Part shown: in pieces, positions 1 through 7,526 of the stretch
How the letters are laid out: each line of letters starts with the position of its first letter
How positions within the stretch are numbered: the stretch's first letter is position 1
From: Verrucomicrobiales bacterium
Lineage (GTDB): Bacteria > Verrucomicrobiota > Verrucomicrobiae > Limisphaerales > UBA9464
Direction of reading: 5' to 3'
DNA length: 12,336 nt
Assembly (NCBI GenBank): GCA_005789375.1
Contig: SXXZ01000277.1
Span: 1-12,336 of the forward strand
Notes under the pieces: model-generated
What the model was told of the DNA's origin: nothing
Database searches by the model: none
The model's input: the letters and a program-made list of their open reading frames with translations, nothing else
Made by a program: the position numbers and the translations under genes

Positions 1-929
1 CCATCGTACCAATGGAACCGCAGCGCGGCCTGACCTCGACGGGCCGGAATATCCCAGACCACGTGCGAACGCACCGGGCCGGTTTCGTCATTAGCCCCCT
101 CCGACGTGGCCTCGACGGCACTGGGATTGGACAAATCCATCGACAACGTAGGCACGTTGAGTAAGTGGCACCCCATGTCACCGACGGCACCAGTCCCGAA
201 GTCCCACCAACCGCGCCACTTGAAGTGGCCCCATGCCGGATGATACGGGCGCTCTGGAGCGGTCCCAAGCCAGAGGTCCCAGGACAATTCCTTCGGAACA
301 ATCGGCCGATCGGTCGGGCGCTGAACTCCCTGGGCCCACCAAGGGCCGGGACGATCGGTCCAGCAGTGAATCTCCCGAACCGTTCCGAGCACCCCTGCCT
401 TAACCCACTCGGCGTCCCTCCGCACGGCTGCCCGCGACATGCCTTGGTTGCCCATTTGCGTGGCCACGCCCGCCGCCCGGGTGGCCCGGGTCAATTCGCG
501 GGCCTCCCAAATCGTGTGGGTCAATGGCTTCTGGCAATAGACATGCCATCCGTGCTGGACCGCCCGCATCGATGGTGGGAAGTGCGTGTGATCGGGCGTC
601 GAAACGGTAATCGCGTCGATCTGGTTGCCCAACTGATCGAACATTTCACGCCAATCGGCAAAACGACGGGCCGAGGTGAAGGTCTTGCCCGCCTGAGCCA
701 AACGGCCGGAATCCACGTCACAAAGCCCGACGATGTTCTCGGTGGCACCCACTTGGGTGACATCGGTCCAACCCTTTCCACCCACGCCAACCGCCGCAAT
801 TCGGAGCCTCTCATTGGCTCCAAGCACCCGCCGTCGACTCACATAAGGGGCTTGGCATCCGGCCAGATAAGCCCCTCCGGCGAGCACGATGGAATCCCTG
901 AGAAATTGACGGCGTGACGGGGAGTTCAT
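1..929 (-). CDS. Gfo/Idh/MocA-family oxidoreductase, Tat lipoprotein, 3' end outside the window
   Basis: The minus-strand frame stays open from an ATG at 929 to the window edge, giving 309 complete codons of an incomplete gene. The N-terminus has a twin-arginine motif (SRRQFL, residues 5-10), a hydrophobic stretch and a lipobox (LAGC, Cys25), so the protein is probably exported folded by Tat and lipid-anchored. A Rossmann nucleotide-binding segment follows (IAAVGVGGKG, about 44-53), then DHTH at about 113-116 and YCQKPLTH at 131-138, where the usual EKP is QKP. GDMGCH at 250-255 supplies the likely catalytic His255. Families with this plan are NAD(P)-dependent sugar or polyol dehydrogenases or related glycosidases; the substrate cannot be read here. 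No clear SD precedes the ATG. The gene diverges from a sugar-type ABC permease, which hints at carbohydrate use. The family call is firm and the lipid anchor is an inference. Confidence 0.93.
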   Translation of the reverse strand, partial: MNSPSRRQFLRDSIVLAGGAYLAGCQAPYVSRRRVLGANERLRIAAVGVGGKGWTDVTQVGATENIVGLCDVDSGRLAQAGKTFTSARRFADWREMFDQLGNQIDAITVSTPDHTHFPPSMRAVQHGWHVYCQKPLTHTIWEARELTRATRAAGVATQMGNQGMSRAAVRRDAEWVKAGVLGTVREIHCWTDRPGPWWAQGVQRPTDRPIVPKELSWDLWLGTAPERPYHPAWGHFKWRGWWDFGTGAVGDMGCHLLNVPTLSMDLSNPSAVEATSEGANDETGPVRSHVVWDIPARRGQAALRFHWYD

Positions 930-1085
930 GAGTCCAACGGTGGTCCTACTCCGCGATCTCCGGCAAGTCGGATTCGCCCGGCTGAGCGCAAACTTATTTT
1001 GTACACGTCCCGCCGCCGTCCGGTTTCCAGGGTTGGCGACACGGGCAGGAACAGGCAAGGTGTTGGAAGTTTTCCAAGTCATCCG

Positions 1086-2072
1086 ATGGCCTCCACTGTT
1101 GCACCTCACGCTCCGTCTTGGCGCCGCCTCCTGCAAACCGCAGGTCCGTTGCTGGGTTTGGTCTTTGTCTTGGGACTGCTGGCACTCAGTGAAGAGGCCC
1201 GCCCCACCCTCTTCACGGGCCGCAACGCGGCGATTGTCCTCACCCAAACCGTCATCGTGGCCTTGGGCTCGATTGGCATGACGATGATCATTGTCAGTGG
1301 TGGCATCGATCTCAGCGTTGGAGCCGCGGTCGCCTTCAGTTCTGTGGTTGGAGCCAAGATGCTGACCGCTGGCCACAACTCCTGGATGGCGGCAGCGGCT
1401 GTGATGGGTACTGGGGCGCTCATCGGCGCAGCCAATGGAGGACTCATCGCCGGACTGCGCCTCTCTCCCTTCATCATTAGTCTTGGAATGATGGGAGTGG
1501 TGCGTGGGGGCGCCAAGTGGATCAGCGGCAAGCAGGCCGTCTACAACCCCGAGGGCAGCGGTCTCAACACCCTGATGGAGCGAACCAACCCGCAAGGCTT
1601 CCTGCCTCTGCCTCCGGGCGTTTGGATTACCTTGGGCCTGGCGGTAGTCGCTAGCTTCATCATGCGCCGCAGCGTTTTTGGTCGCCATGTCTACGCTATC
1701 GGGTCCAGCGAACCGGCCGCTCGCTTATGTGGAGTCCGGGTGCAACGGGTCAAACTATTGCTCTACACACTGGCAGGAGCCTTCTTCGGATTGGCCGGAT
1801 TAATGCAGCAATCCCGACTCACCCAGGGGGATCCTACGGTGGCCGTCGGTCTCGAATTAGACATCATCGCCGCCGTCGTGATCGGCGGGGCCAGCCTCAA
1901 CGGTGGCATCGGTGGCATCGGTGGCTCGCTGATGGGAGCCCTCTTGATGGCGGTTCTGCGCAATGGCACCAACCAACTCGGCTGGGATTCCTACATTCAG
2001 GAAATCATCATCGGCGCGGTGATTGTCATGGCCGTGGGCCTAGACAAATGGCGCCAGGGTCGCGCGCACTGA
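1086..2072 (+). CDS. Sugar-type ABC transporter permease (RbsC/BPD_transp_2 family)
   Basis: This encodes a 328-aa, strongly hydrophobic inner-membrane protein with about 8-10 helices. Family marks are SGGIDLSVGA at 71-80, the segment LSPFIISLGMMGVVRG at about 126-141, the cytoplasmic coupling segment around GSSEPAARLCGVRVQ at 206-220, and the glycine-rich ELDIIAAVVIGGASLNGG at 257-274. These match permeases that import ribose, xylose, galactose or similar sugars with a periplasmic binding protein and an ATPase. The length is close to RbsC (about 320 aa). I chose ATG 1086 because the 29 residues upstream, which would start from TTG-like codons, are basic and unlike the family. No SD is visible. 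No ATPase or binding-protein gene is adjacent: the upstream neighbour is divergent and the downstream one is metG, so its partners must be encoded elsewhere. The substrate is unknown. Confidence 0.92.
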   Translation: MASTVAPHAPSWRRLLQTAGPLLGLVFVLGLLALSEEARPTLFTGRNAAIVLTQTVIVALGSIGMTMIIVSGGIDLSVGAAVAFSSVVGAKMLTAGHNSWMAAAAVMGTGALIGAANGGLIAGLRLSPFIISLGMMGVVRGGAKWISGKQAVYNPEGSGLNTLMERTNPQGFLPLPPGVWITLGLAVVASFIMRRSVFGRHVYAIGSSEPAARLCGVRVQRVKLLLYTLAGAFFGLAGLMQQSRLTQGDPTVAVGLELDIIAAVVIGGASLNGGIGGIGGSLMGALLMAVLRNGTNQLGWDSYIQEIIIGAVIVMAVGLDKWRQGRAH

Positions 2073-2079
2073 CGTCCGA

Positions 2080-2108
2080 CGCCCCTCCACGATGGGCGAC
2101 CCTTTTTT
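2080..2108 (+). terminator. Possible weak intrinsic terminator after the ABC permease
   Basis: A short hairpin (CGCCC at 2080-2084 pairing with GGGCG at 2094-2098, 9-nt loop) is followed after ACC by six Ts at 2103-2108. The stem is only 5 bp, so termination may be partial, and read-through into metG is possible. This is a prediction from pairing and T tract only. Confidence 0.35.
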
Positions 2109-2194
2109 GAACAACGCAGGCCCGGTGCGCTCGGCCACTCTGGCGCGAGTAAACTCTTCGATTTTGAGGCATTCTCGGTTTGAATCGCTCGCAC

Positions 2195-3757
2195 ATGGAC
2201 AAGCGGTTCTACATCACCACGGCGATTGATTATGTGAACGGGGCTCCCCACCTGGGGCACGCCTACGAAAAGGTGGTGGCCGACGTCATCGCTCGGGCTC
2301 GGCGAAGCCTGGGACAGTCTGTCTTCTTCCTGACCGGATTGGACGAACACGGCCAGAAGGTCCAGCAAGCGGCCCACGATTTAGGCCAATCGCCTCAAGC
2401 CTACTGCGATGACCTCGCCGTCCAGTGGAGTTCCTTCGTCCAGTCCCTCGGGTTGAGTCACGACGATTTCGTTCGCACCACCGATGCCCGTCATCAGCAC
2501 ATCGTGGCGGCGTTGCTCAACCGACTCCACGCGACGGGTCACTTTTACAAGTCGGCCTACCGGGGATTTTATTCGGTGAAGGAGGAAACGTTCCTCACCG
2601 AAAAAGACCGCAATCCCGACGGTTCCTGGGATCCGCAATGGGGCGTCGTGCAGGAACTGGTTGAGGAGAACTGGTACTTTAAGCTGGGTGAGCACCAAGC
2701 GTGGTTGGTCGAGTACCTTGAAAAGAATCCCGAGTTCGTCCAACCCACCAACCGGCGCAACGAGGTCCTGGGTTTCCTGCGTTCCCAGAAGCTCGAAGAC
2801 CTCTGCATTTCCCGTCCGTCCTCTCGACTCTCCTGGGGAATCCCCCTGCCCTTCGATCCCGGCTATGTGACTTACGTCTGGTTCGATGCGTTGGTGAACT
2901 ATTTTTCCATCCCAGCCGCCTTGGGCGACCCCGCGGCACTCGCGCCCCTCGGCAGCCCAGCGCCCGCCAGTTCCAGCTTGTCCGTTTGGCCCGCAGACAT
3001 TCATTTGATCGGCAAGGACATCCTCAAGTTCCATGCCGTGTACTGGCCGATCATGCTTCACGCCCTTGGAGCCCCGTTGCCCAAGACCATTTTAGTCCAC
3101 GGTTGGTGGCAGAAGGACGGCGCCAAGCTCAGCAAGAGCACGGGCAACGTGGTGGATCCCCTGGCCATCATTGGCGAATGGGGGTTAGACGCCTTCCGCT
3201 ACTACGTCGTCCGGGAATTGGGCATTGGCCCCGACGGCAACTGGACCGACGACGGGTTCCGTGTCCGCTACAACTCGGAATTGGCCAATGGACTGGGCAA
3301 CTTGCTCAACCGGGCGGTCAACATGCTCAACAAGTATCGAGCGGGCGTGGTCCCTTCCCCGTCCAGCACCCTCGCGGTGGAGGCCACGGCGGCCGTCGAG
3401 AAAACGCGCGCGTGCTACCTGGCCAACGACCCGCAAGGAGCCCTCATCGCGGCCTGGGAGCTGGTGAATCGGGCCAACCTGTTTGTCGAAGAGACCAAAC
3501 CCTTCCACCTGGCCAAAGATCCGGCGCAGTCCGAACTATTGGATTCGGTGCTCTACAATTTGGTGGAGTCGTGCCGAATTCTGGCCGTGCTGGTGCAACC
3601 GGTGATGCCGGCAATCGCCGACAAGATTTTCGCCCAACTCCAGGTCGGCGGCGCAGCCTCGGATTGGAAGCAATCGGCCTGGGGTGGTCTGGCGCAAGGG
3701 CACCAGGTCGGCGCGCCCATCCCGCTCTTTCCCCGCAAAGATCTCGCTCCGAAATAA
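2195..3757 (+). CDS. metG: Methionyl-tRNA synthetase (compact, zinc-free form)
   Basis: This class I aminoacyl-tRNA synthetase charges tRNA(Met) in the cytoplasm. The 520-aa protein begins directly with the catalytic fold (RFYITTAIDYVNGAPHLGHAY). The HIGH motif is HLGH at 19-22 and the KMSKS motif is KLSKS at 311-315. WFDALVNYF and LIGKDILKFHAVYWP form the methionine pocket region, and the helical anticodon-binding domain contains NGLGNLLNRAVNMLNKY. The insertion between about residues 120 and 165, which carries zinc-binding CxxC knuckles in many MetRS, has no cysteine. The C-terminal tRNA-binding/dimerisation domain of longer (about 650-aa) enzymes is absent. ATG 2195 is preferred. An in-frame TTG at 2180 has GAGG 11 nt upstream and would add five residues, so the start is slightly uncertain. 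Confidence 0.97.
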   Translation: MDKRFYITTAIDYVNGAPHLGHAYEKVVADVIARARRSLGQSVFFLTGLDEHGQKVQQAAHDLGQSPQAYCDDLAVQWSSFVQSLGLSHDDFVRTTDARHQHIVAALLNRLHATGHFYKSAYRGFYSVKEETFLTEKDRNPDGSWDPQWGVVQELVEENWYFKLGEHQAWLVEYLEKNPEFVQPTNRRNEVLGFLRSQKLEDLCISRPSSRLSWGIPLPFDPGYVTYVWFDALVNYFSIPAALGDPAALAPLGSPAPASSSLSVWPADIHLIGKDILKFHAVYWPIMLHALGAPLPKTILVHGWWQKDGAKLSKSTGNVVDPLAIIGEWGLDAFRYYVVRELGIGPDGNWTDDGFRVRYNSELANGLGNLLNRAVNMLNKYRAGVVPSPSSTLAVEATAAVEKTRACYLANDPQGALIAAWELVNRANLFVEETKPFHLAKDPAQSELLDSVLYNLVESCRILAVLVQPVMPAIADKIFAQLQVGGAASDWKQSAWGGLAQGHQVGAPIPLFPRKDLAPK

Positions 3758-3883
3758 CCCACGGAGGTCTGCCTGCTTGATCGAAGATCTGCGACCGCTC
3801 CGCTGGCAAATCATCGTCGATCTCCATCGTGGTTGGTCAGGATTGATCGGGGTCGATCCGCGTTGAAGTCTACTGAGGTCGAT

Positions 3884-3910
3884 ATCTCGCGATAGAAATC
3901 TCGCGATAGA
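3884..3910. repeat. Two 13-bp direct repeats between convergent metG and MoxR genes
   Basis: ATCTCGCGATAGA occurs at 3884-3896 and again at 3898-3910, a 14-bp period; each copy contains the palindrome TCGCGA. The rest of the gap (3758-4031) holds many GATC/TCGATC words, a weak hairpin with two G-U pairs at 3840-3859 (no T tract), and CAGCTCCCC twice (3930-3938, 3947-3955). No gene or convincing terminator was found in this gap. The function is unknown; two adjacent protein-binding sites or replication-slippage debris would both fit. Confidence 0.6.
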
Positions 3911-4031
3911 TATTCTCCCCAACCTTAACCAGCTCCCCACCTCAAGCAGCTCCCCTCATCAACCAGCAAAGGCCGAGGCGAGCGCACCCGCTACGTCCCA
4001 ATGCCTGCCCGCGGCCCGACCGGTCTGAGCC

Positions 4032-5033
4032 TCAGGGAACCTTCACCTTGGACAGCAGCGTGCCGACGATGCTTTCTGTGGTCACTTCTTCGGCTTCGGC
4101 CTCATAGGTGAGCAGAATGCGGTGCCGCAAAACGTCGAGAGCGATGCGCTTAACGTCCTCCGGTGTCACATAGTTGCGCCCCTCGATGAGTGCACACGCC
4201 CGTGCGGCCAAAGTCAGATTGATCGTGGCCCGCGGGCTGGCACCGATTCGAACCAGGCGCTTGAGTTCCGGCGCTACTCCGGAACCCGAGGCTGCCTCAC
4301 GAGTCGAAATCACCAGACGAACAATGTAGTCGCGCACTAGCGGATCCACATGGATCGAGTTGACCAGAGTCTGATAGGCGGAGATTTCCTCCGGCTTCAC
4401 GACCGAGTCGATCGTGAGCTGCGGGCGGGTACTGGCCATGCGATCGAGGATGATCAATTCCTCCTCGGCCGACGGATAGCCCACCACCACCTTCAACATG
4501 AATCGGTCCATTTGAGCCTCGGGCAAGGGATAGGTTCCCTCCTGCTCAATAGGATTCTGAGTCGCCAACACTAGGAAGGGATCCGGCAACGGCCACGTCT
4601 TGTCACCGATGGTCACCTGGCGCTCTTGCATGGCCTCCAGCAATGCGGACTGCACTTTGCTCGGGGCGCGGTTAATTTCGTCGGCCAGCACCAGATTGGC
4701 GAAAATCGGTCCCTGTCGGGTTGAGTAAGTCCCCTGCAACGGATCATAAATCAGCGTTCCAGTGATGTCGCCCGGCAGCAAATCAGGCGTAAATTGAATC
4801 CGCGAAAATTGACAATCCGTGGCTCGGGCGAGTGCGCTGACGCTGGCGGTCTTGGCCAAACCGGGCAACCCTTCGAGCAAAATGTGACCTCGGGCCACCA
4901 GGCCCACCATCAACCGATGGATGAGTTCTTGTTGCCCCACGATCACCCGAGCCATCTCTGAGCGGACCCGGCCCAGATGTTCACTGGCAGCACGGTAAGG
5001 AGCGAGGGATGTAGAATCAGTGGGGGCACTCAT
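4032..5033 (-). CDS. MoxR-family AAA+ ATPase
   Basis: This is a cytoplasmic AAA+ ATPase of the MoxR group, chaperone-like proteins that usually act with von Willebrand A and DUF58 partners to mature or insert enzymes. The 333-aa protein has Walker A GLPGLAKT (55-62, Lys61), Walker B LVLADEINR (114-122, Asp118-Glu119) and sensor 1 at Asn160 in LATQNPIEQEG, followed by the PLPEAQMDRF segment typical of MoxR. The C-terminal lid has SPRATINLTLAARACAL and VTPEDVKR. I chose ATG 5033; a GTG at 5090 in frame would add 19 hydrophobic residues not expected in the family. No SD is seen. No DUF58, VWA or transglutaminase gene lies next to it: it converges on metG and diverges from a TPR gene, so its client is not evident. 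Confidence 0.95.
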   Translation of the reverse strand: MSAPTDSTSLAPYRAASEHLGRVRSEMARVIVGQQELIHRLMVGLVARGHILLEGLPGLAKTASVSALARATDCQFSRIQFTPDLLPGDITGTLIYDPLQGTYSTRQGPIFANLVLADEINRAPSKVQSALLEAMQERQVTIGDKTWPLPDPFLVLATQNPIEQEGTYPLPEAQMDRFMLKVVVGYPSAEEELIILDRMASTRPQLTIDSVVKPEEISAYQTLVNSIHVDPLVRDYIVRLVISTREAASGSGVAPELKRLVRIGASPRATINLTLAARACALIEGRNYVTPEDVKRIALDVLRHRILLTYEAEAEEVTTESIVGTLLSKVKVP

Positions 5034-5186
5034 GGCTGAATCGATTGAGATGCAAACAATCAGTGAACTAGGCTTGAAGTCCAGCCTCACACCGAACTTT
5101 CACCCCAATAAAACAATATTGCCGACCCTCCACACCAGAATGCTCTCGCCCTGAAAGCCGGGTCGGGTTCCTATAGGCACCCAAGC

Positions 5187-6014
5187 ATGTACCTCGCTCG
5201 TTGGCTGATACTCTGGACCCTGACCGCATCGGTCGCTTTTACCGCCGAGCTTCCCACCGTAGAAGGAGCATTGGGATGGATGCGTAAGGGCGACTCCACG
5301 AATGCGATCGCCACACTCAGCGCCTTGCTCAAGCAAAAGCCCGACGAAGTCCGAGCATGGCACTTACGAGCCCAGATCCGAGGTCTGAGTGGCGATGCTG
5401 ACGGGGCAATTGCGGACTTCGGAGAAGCCATTCAGCGCAACCCCAAATCCCCCTATCTGGTCCAAGAGCGCGGAATGCTTCATTTCCGTCGCAATGACAT
5501 GGAAAAGGCTCTCATCGATTTCGATCGAACCAACGAAATTGATTCTCGGATGGCGCCGCAAAATTGGCAGCGCGGCATCGCCCTCTATTACGCCGGACGC
5601 TACGCAGATGGACGCCGGCAGTTCGAGCTGCACCAGACGGTCAATTCCGACGACGTGGAGAATGCCGTCTGGCACTTCCTGTGCGTGGCACGCGAAAAGA
5701 ACCCGGAGACTGCACGCGCTCGATTAATTCCCATCCAGGGCGATGTGCGTGTCCCGATGAAAGAAGTCCACCGACTCTTTTCTGGGTCAGCGACGCCTGC
5801 CGACGTGATCAAAGCCGCCGAGGAGACCTCGGCCGAGCCCAAGGCTAAACAAAAACACCTTTTCTACGCCCGCCTCTATCTGGGCCTCTATTTCGAAGCG
5901 ACCGGGGACAAGACCCGCGCCGCCGAACACATCCGCACGGCCGCCGACATGGCTCCGCGCGACGACTACATGGGCGATGTCGCCCGTGTCCACGCCCGCC
6001 GTTTGAAAGAATGA
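5187..6014 (+). CDS. Exported tetratricopeptide-repeat (TPR) protein
   Basis: The 275-aa product starts with a short signal peptide (hydrophobic residues 3-20; likely cleavage after Ala17 or Ala20). About four TPR units follow between residues 24 and 160, with the usual W-Y/A-G-A-P spacing, for example AWHLRAQIRGLSGDADGAIA and NWQRGIALYYAGRYADG. A further TPR-like helix pair near 223-260 (FYARLYLGLYFEATGDKTRAA) closes the protein. The part between (NAVWHFLCVAREKN and VRVPMKEVHRLFSG) is not a standard TPR. TPRs form protein-protein scaffolds, and this one would act in the periplasm or at the outer membrane. Its stop overlaps the next gene by ATGA, so the two are probably co-translated. No SD is seen. 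The partner is unknown; the divergent MoxR gene begins 153 bp upstream. Confidence 0.9.
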   Translation: MYLARWLILWTLTASVAFTAELPTVEGALGWMRKGDSTNAIATLSALLKQKPDEVRAWHLRAQIRGLSGDADGAIADFGEAIQRNPKSPYLVQERGMLHFRRNDMEKALIDFDRTNEIDSRMAPQNWQRGIALYYAGRYADGRRQFELHQTVNSDDVENAVWHFLCVAREKNPETARARLIPIQGDVRVPMKEVHRLFSGSATPADVIKAAEETSAEPKAKQKHLFYARLYLGLYFEATGDKTRAAEHIRTAADMAPRDDYMGDVARVHARRLKE

Positions 6015-7417
6015 ACCCTCCTCCGACCGATTCCCCTAACTCCAGCAATGGCCCGCGACGCGGATCCGACCGACCTGCTCGCGGACCTCGATTCGTCCAG
6101 CAACGCCGTCCTTTCAGCCCGCAGCAAAGCCCGCAGCAAAGCCCGCAGCAAGACCGTCGACCCGGCGCCGGACGGCCAGTTGCCGGACGGCCAGTTGTCC
6201 ATCCAGAGGCACGGAATCCGTCACCCAGACCGGAGGGAAGACACCCCCAGCCTCCACGAGGAGAACTTGCCGATGAACCGGGAGGAATTCCGCCCTCCCA
6301 GATGACTCCGCTGCAATTGGCTGTTCGGATCGTGAGCCGTTCCACCCCCGAGAACCCAGCGGACATGGTCTTGCGCCAAACGCTCTTCCGTCGTCGGGGT
6401 CTGTCGCCCTCCGATGCCACTTGGGTCAGTCGGGCCGTTTTTAGTTTTTTCCGATGGGAACGCTGGTTGGCCGCTGATCGCCCCCTAGAATCGCGCATCG
6501 AAGATGGCTTACGCCTGGCGGCTCGGTTCGCCGCAGAACCAAAAACTTTTTCCAACGATGAACTGGTCCGCAATACCCTGCCTGATTGGGCGGCCCAACA
6601 TCTGGCGGTCACACCCGAATTAGCTCGCTCACTTCAACGCGAACCCAGCCTCTGGATCCGAAGCCGACCCGAATCCAGTGAAGAGCTGTCTCAACGTCTT
6701 CGCGATCTTAAGCCCGGCCCTTTCCCCGACTCGTACCAGTTCACAGGCCGGGATGACCTCTTCATAGACCGAGGGTTTCAAGCCGGCCAATTCGAGATCC
6801 AGGATATCGCCTCTCAGGCCGTGGGACGCATTTGCGCTCCGCGAGCCAGTGAGGTGTGGTGGGATGCCTGCGCGGGCGAGGGCGGCAAGACCCTGCACTT
6901 GTCAGCACTAATGGGTGGCAAGAGCCTCATTTGGGCCAGTGACCGTGCGGCCTGGCGTCTTGATCGCCTCCGCCAGCGGGCCGGCCGGGCCAAGTGCTTC
7001 AATTATAGGGCTGTTCATTGGGACGGCTCGGAACACCCGCCCACGAAGACCCGCTTCGATGGCATTCTCCTCGACGCCCCCTGTTCTGGATTGGGCACCT
7101 GGGGTCGCAATCCCCATTCCCGATGGACAACTACAGTCCAAGACATCGAGGAACTCGCAGCCATTCAGCGAAAGTTGCTCCAGAACGTGGCCGACTCCCT
7201 GAAACCGGGCGGTCGATTAATCTACGCCGTCTGCACGCTAAGCCGTGCCGAAACAACCGAGGTCGCCGACTGGTTTACCCAGGAGCGCAGTGACTTGGAT
7301 ACCCTCGCCGTGATCAATCCGTTCCAGCCTGACGAGCCTCCGGTCACCCAGTTGCAACTGTTGCCTCAGGACACCGGCGGCAACGGCATGTTTGTCGCCG
7401 CTTGGACCAAGCTCTAA
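6011..7417 (+). CDS. RsmB/NOP2/Sun-family RNA m5C methyltransferase with a disordered N-terminal tail
   Basis: This is an S-adenosylmethionine-dependent cytosine-C5 methyltransferase, probably acting on 16S rRNA C967 like RsmB (site inferred from family). The two catalytic cysteines are visible: Cys358 in DAPCSGLGTW and Cys408 in AVCTLSRAETTEV. The SAM-binding loop is DACAGEGGKT at 285-294 and the acceptor aspartate lies in IWASDR. A NusB-like helical region spans about 98-215. Residues 1 to about 96 are a Pro/Gln/Arg/Gly-rich, presumably unstructured extension built partly from DNA tandem repeats (SPQQ x3, AGRPV x2), which RsmB usually lacks. The ATG is chosen because it overlaps the TPR stop as ATGA. 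An internal ATG at 6302 (MTPLQLAV) would give a conventional-length enzyme and is a real alternative. A tandem TAA-TAG ends the frame. Confidence 0.92.
   Translation: MNPPPTDSPNSSNGPRRGSDRPARGPRFVQQRRPFSPQQSPQQSPQQDRRPGAGRPVAGRPVVHPEARNPSPRPEGRHPQPPRGELADEPGGIPPSQMTPLQLAVRIVSRSTPENPADMVLRQTLFRRRGLSPSDATWVSRAVFSFFRWERWLAADRPLESRIEDGLRLAARFAAEPKTFSNDELVRNTLPDWAAQHLAVTPELARSLQREPSLWIRSRPESSEELSQRLRDLKPGPFPDSYQFTGRDDLFIDRGFQAGQFEIQDIASQAVGRICAPRASEVWWDACAGEGGKTLHLSALMGGKSLIWASDRAAWRLDRLRQRAGRAKCFNYRAVHWDGSEHPPTKTRFDGILLDAPCSGLGTWGRNPHSRWTTTVQDIEELAAIQRKLLQNVADSLKPGGRLIYAVCTLSRAETTEVADWFTQERSDLDTLAVINPFQPDEPPVTQLQLLPQDTGGNGMFVAAWTKL
6116..6151 (+). repeat. Three perfect 12-bp tandem copies inside the methyltransferase gene
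   Basis: AGCCCGCAGCAA is repeated three times without a mismatch, encoding the SPQQ units of the disordered tail. The unit is a multiple of three, so gain or loss of copies keeps the frame and could vary tail length between strains. Confidence 0.9.
6167..6196 (+). repeat. Two perfect 15-bp tandem copies inside the methyltransferase gene
   Basis: GCCGGACGGCCAGTT occurs twice back to back, encoding AGRPV-AGRPV. It is the second in-frame tandem duplication within 80 bp, which suggests the tail grew by replication slippage. Confidence 0.88.
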
Positions 7418-7453
7418 TAGGGGCTAACAGGGTCTAACAGGGTCTAATAGGGG
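7414..7453 (+). repeat. Four tandem 10-bp repeats starting at the methyltransferase stop codon
   Basis: Units CTAATAGGGG, CTAACAGGGT, CTAACAGGGT and CTAATAGGGG run head to tail (consensus CTAAYAGGGK); the two outer units are identical to each other, as are the two inner ones. The first unit contains the TAA stop and an adjacent TAG. The array ends 17 bp before a strong terminator hairpin. Confidence 0.85.
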
Positions 7454-7470
7454 CCTCACAGCGCCTCAAG

Positions 7471-7509
7471 GACAACTCCGCGGGGGGCCGCGGAGTTGTC
7501 TCTCTCCGA
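7471..7509 (+). terminator. Strong hairpin terminator between convergent genes
   Basis: GACAACTCCGCGG (7471-7483) is perfectly complementary to CCGCGGAGTTGTC (7488-7500), a 13-bp GC-rich stem with a GGGG loop. On the plus strand it is followed by TCTCTCTCC, pyrimidine-rich but not a pure T tract. It lies between the plus-strand methyltransferase and the minus-strand isomerase-like gene. It may block transcription from both sides, although the minus-strand exit has no T run. Confidence 0.75.
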
Positions 7510-7526
7510 CAGAGTCAGGCCTTCAA

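Noticed and set aside
165..917. A 250-codon open frame on the plus strand
   Set aside because: It lies antisense to the Gfo/Idh/MocA gene, whose protein has clear family motifs; the plus-strand translation is Pro/Arg-rich with no recognisable domain, as expected of a shadow frame in GC-rich DNA.
2381..3061. A 226-codon minus-strand frame inside metG
   Set aside because: It is fully antisense to conserved methionyl-tRNA synthetase sequence and has no family resemblance.
2986..3780. A 264-codon plus-strand frame overlapping the 3' half of metG
   Set aside because: It is in a different frame from a fully conserved metG; the translation is Arg/Gly/Pro-rich with no domain.
5845..6612. A 255-codon open frame on the minus strand
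   Set aside because: It covers the TPR 3' end and the methyltransferase 5' end on the opposite strand. Its translation is Arg/Gly/Ser-rich low-complexity sequence and both sense genes are well supported.
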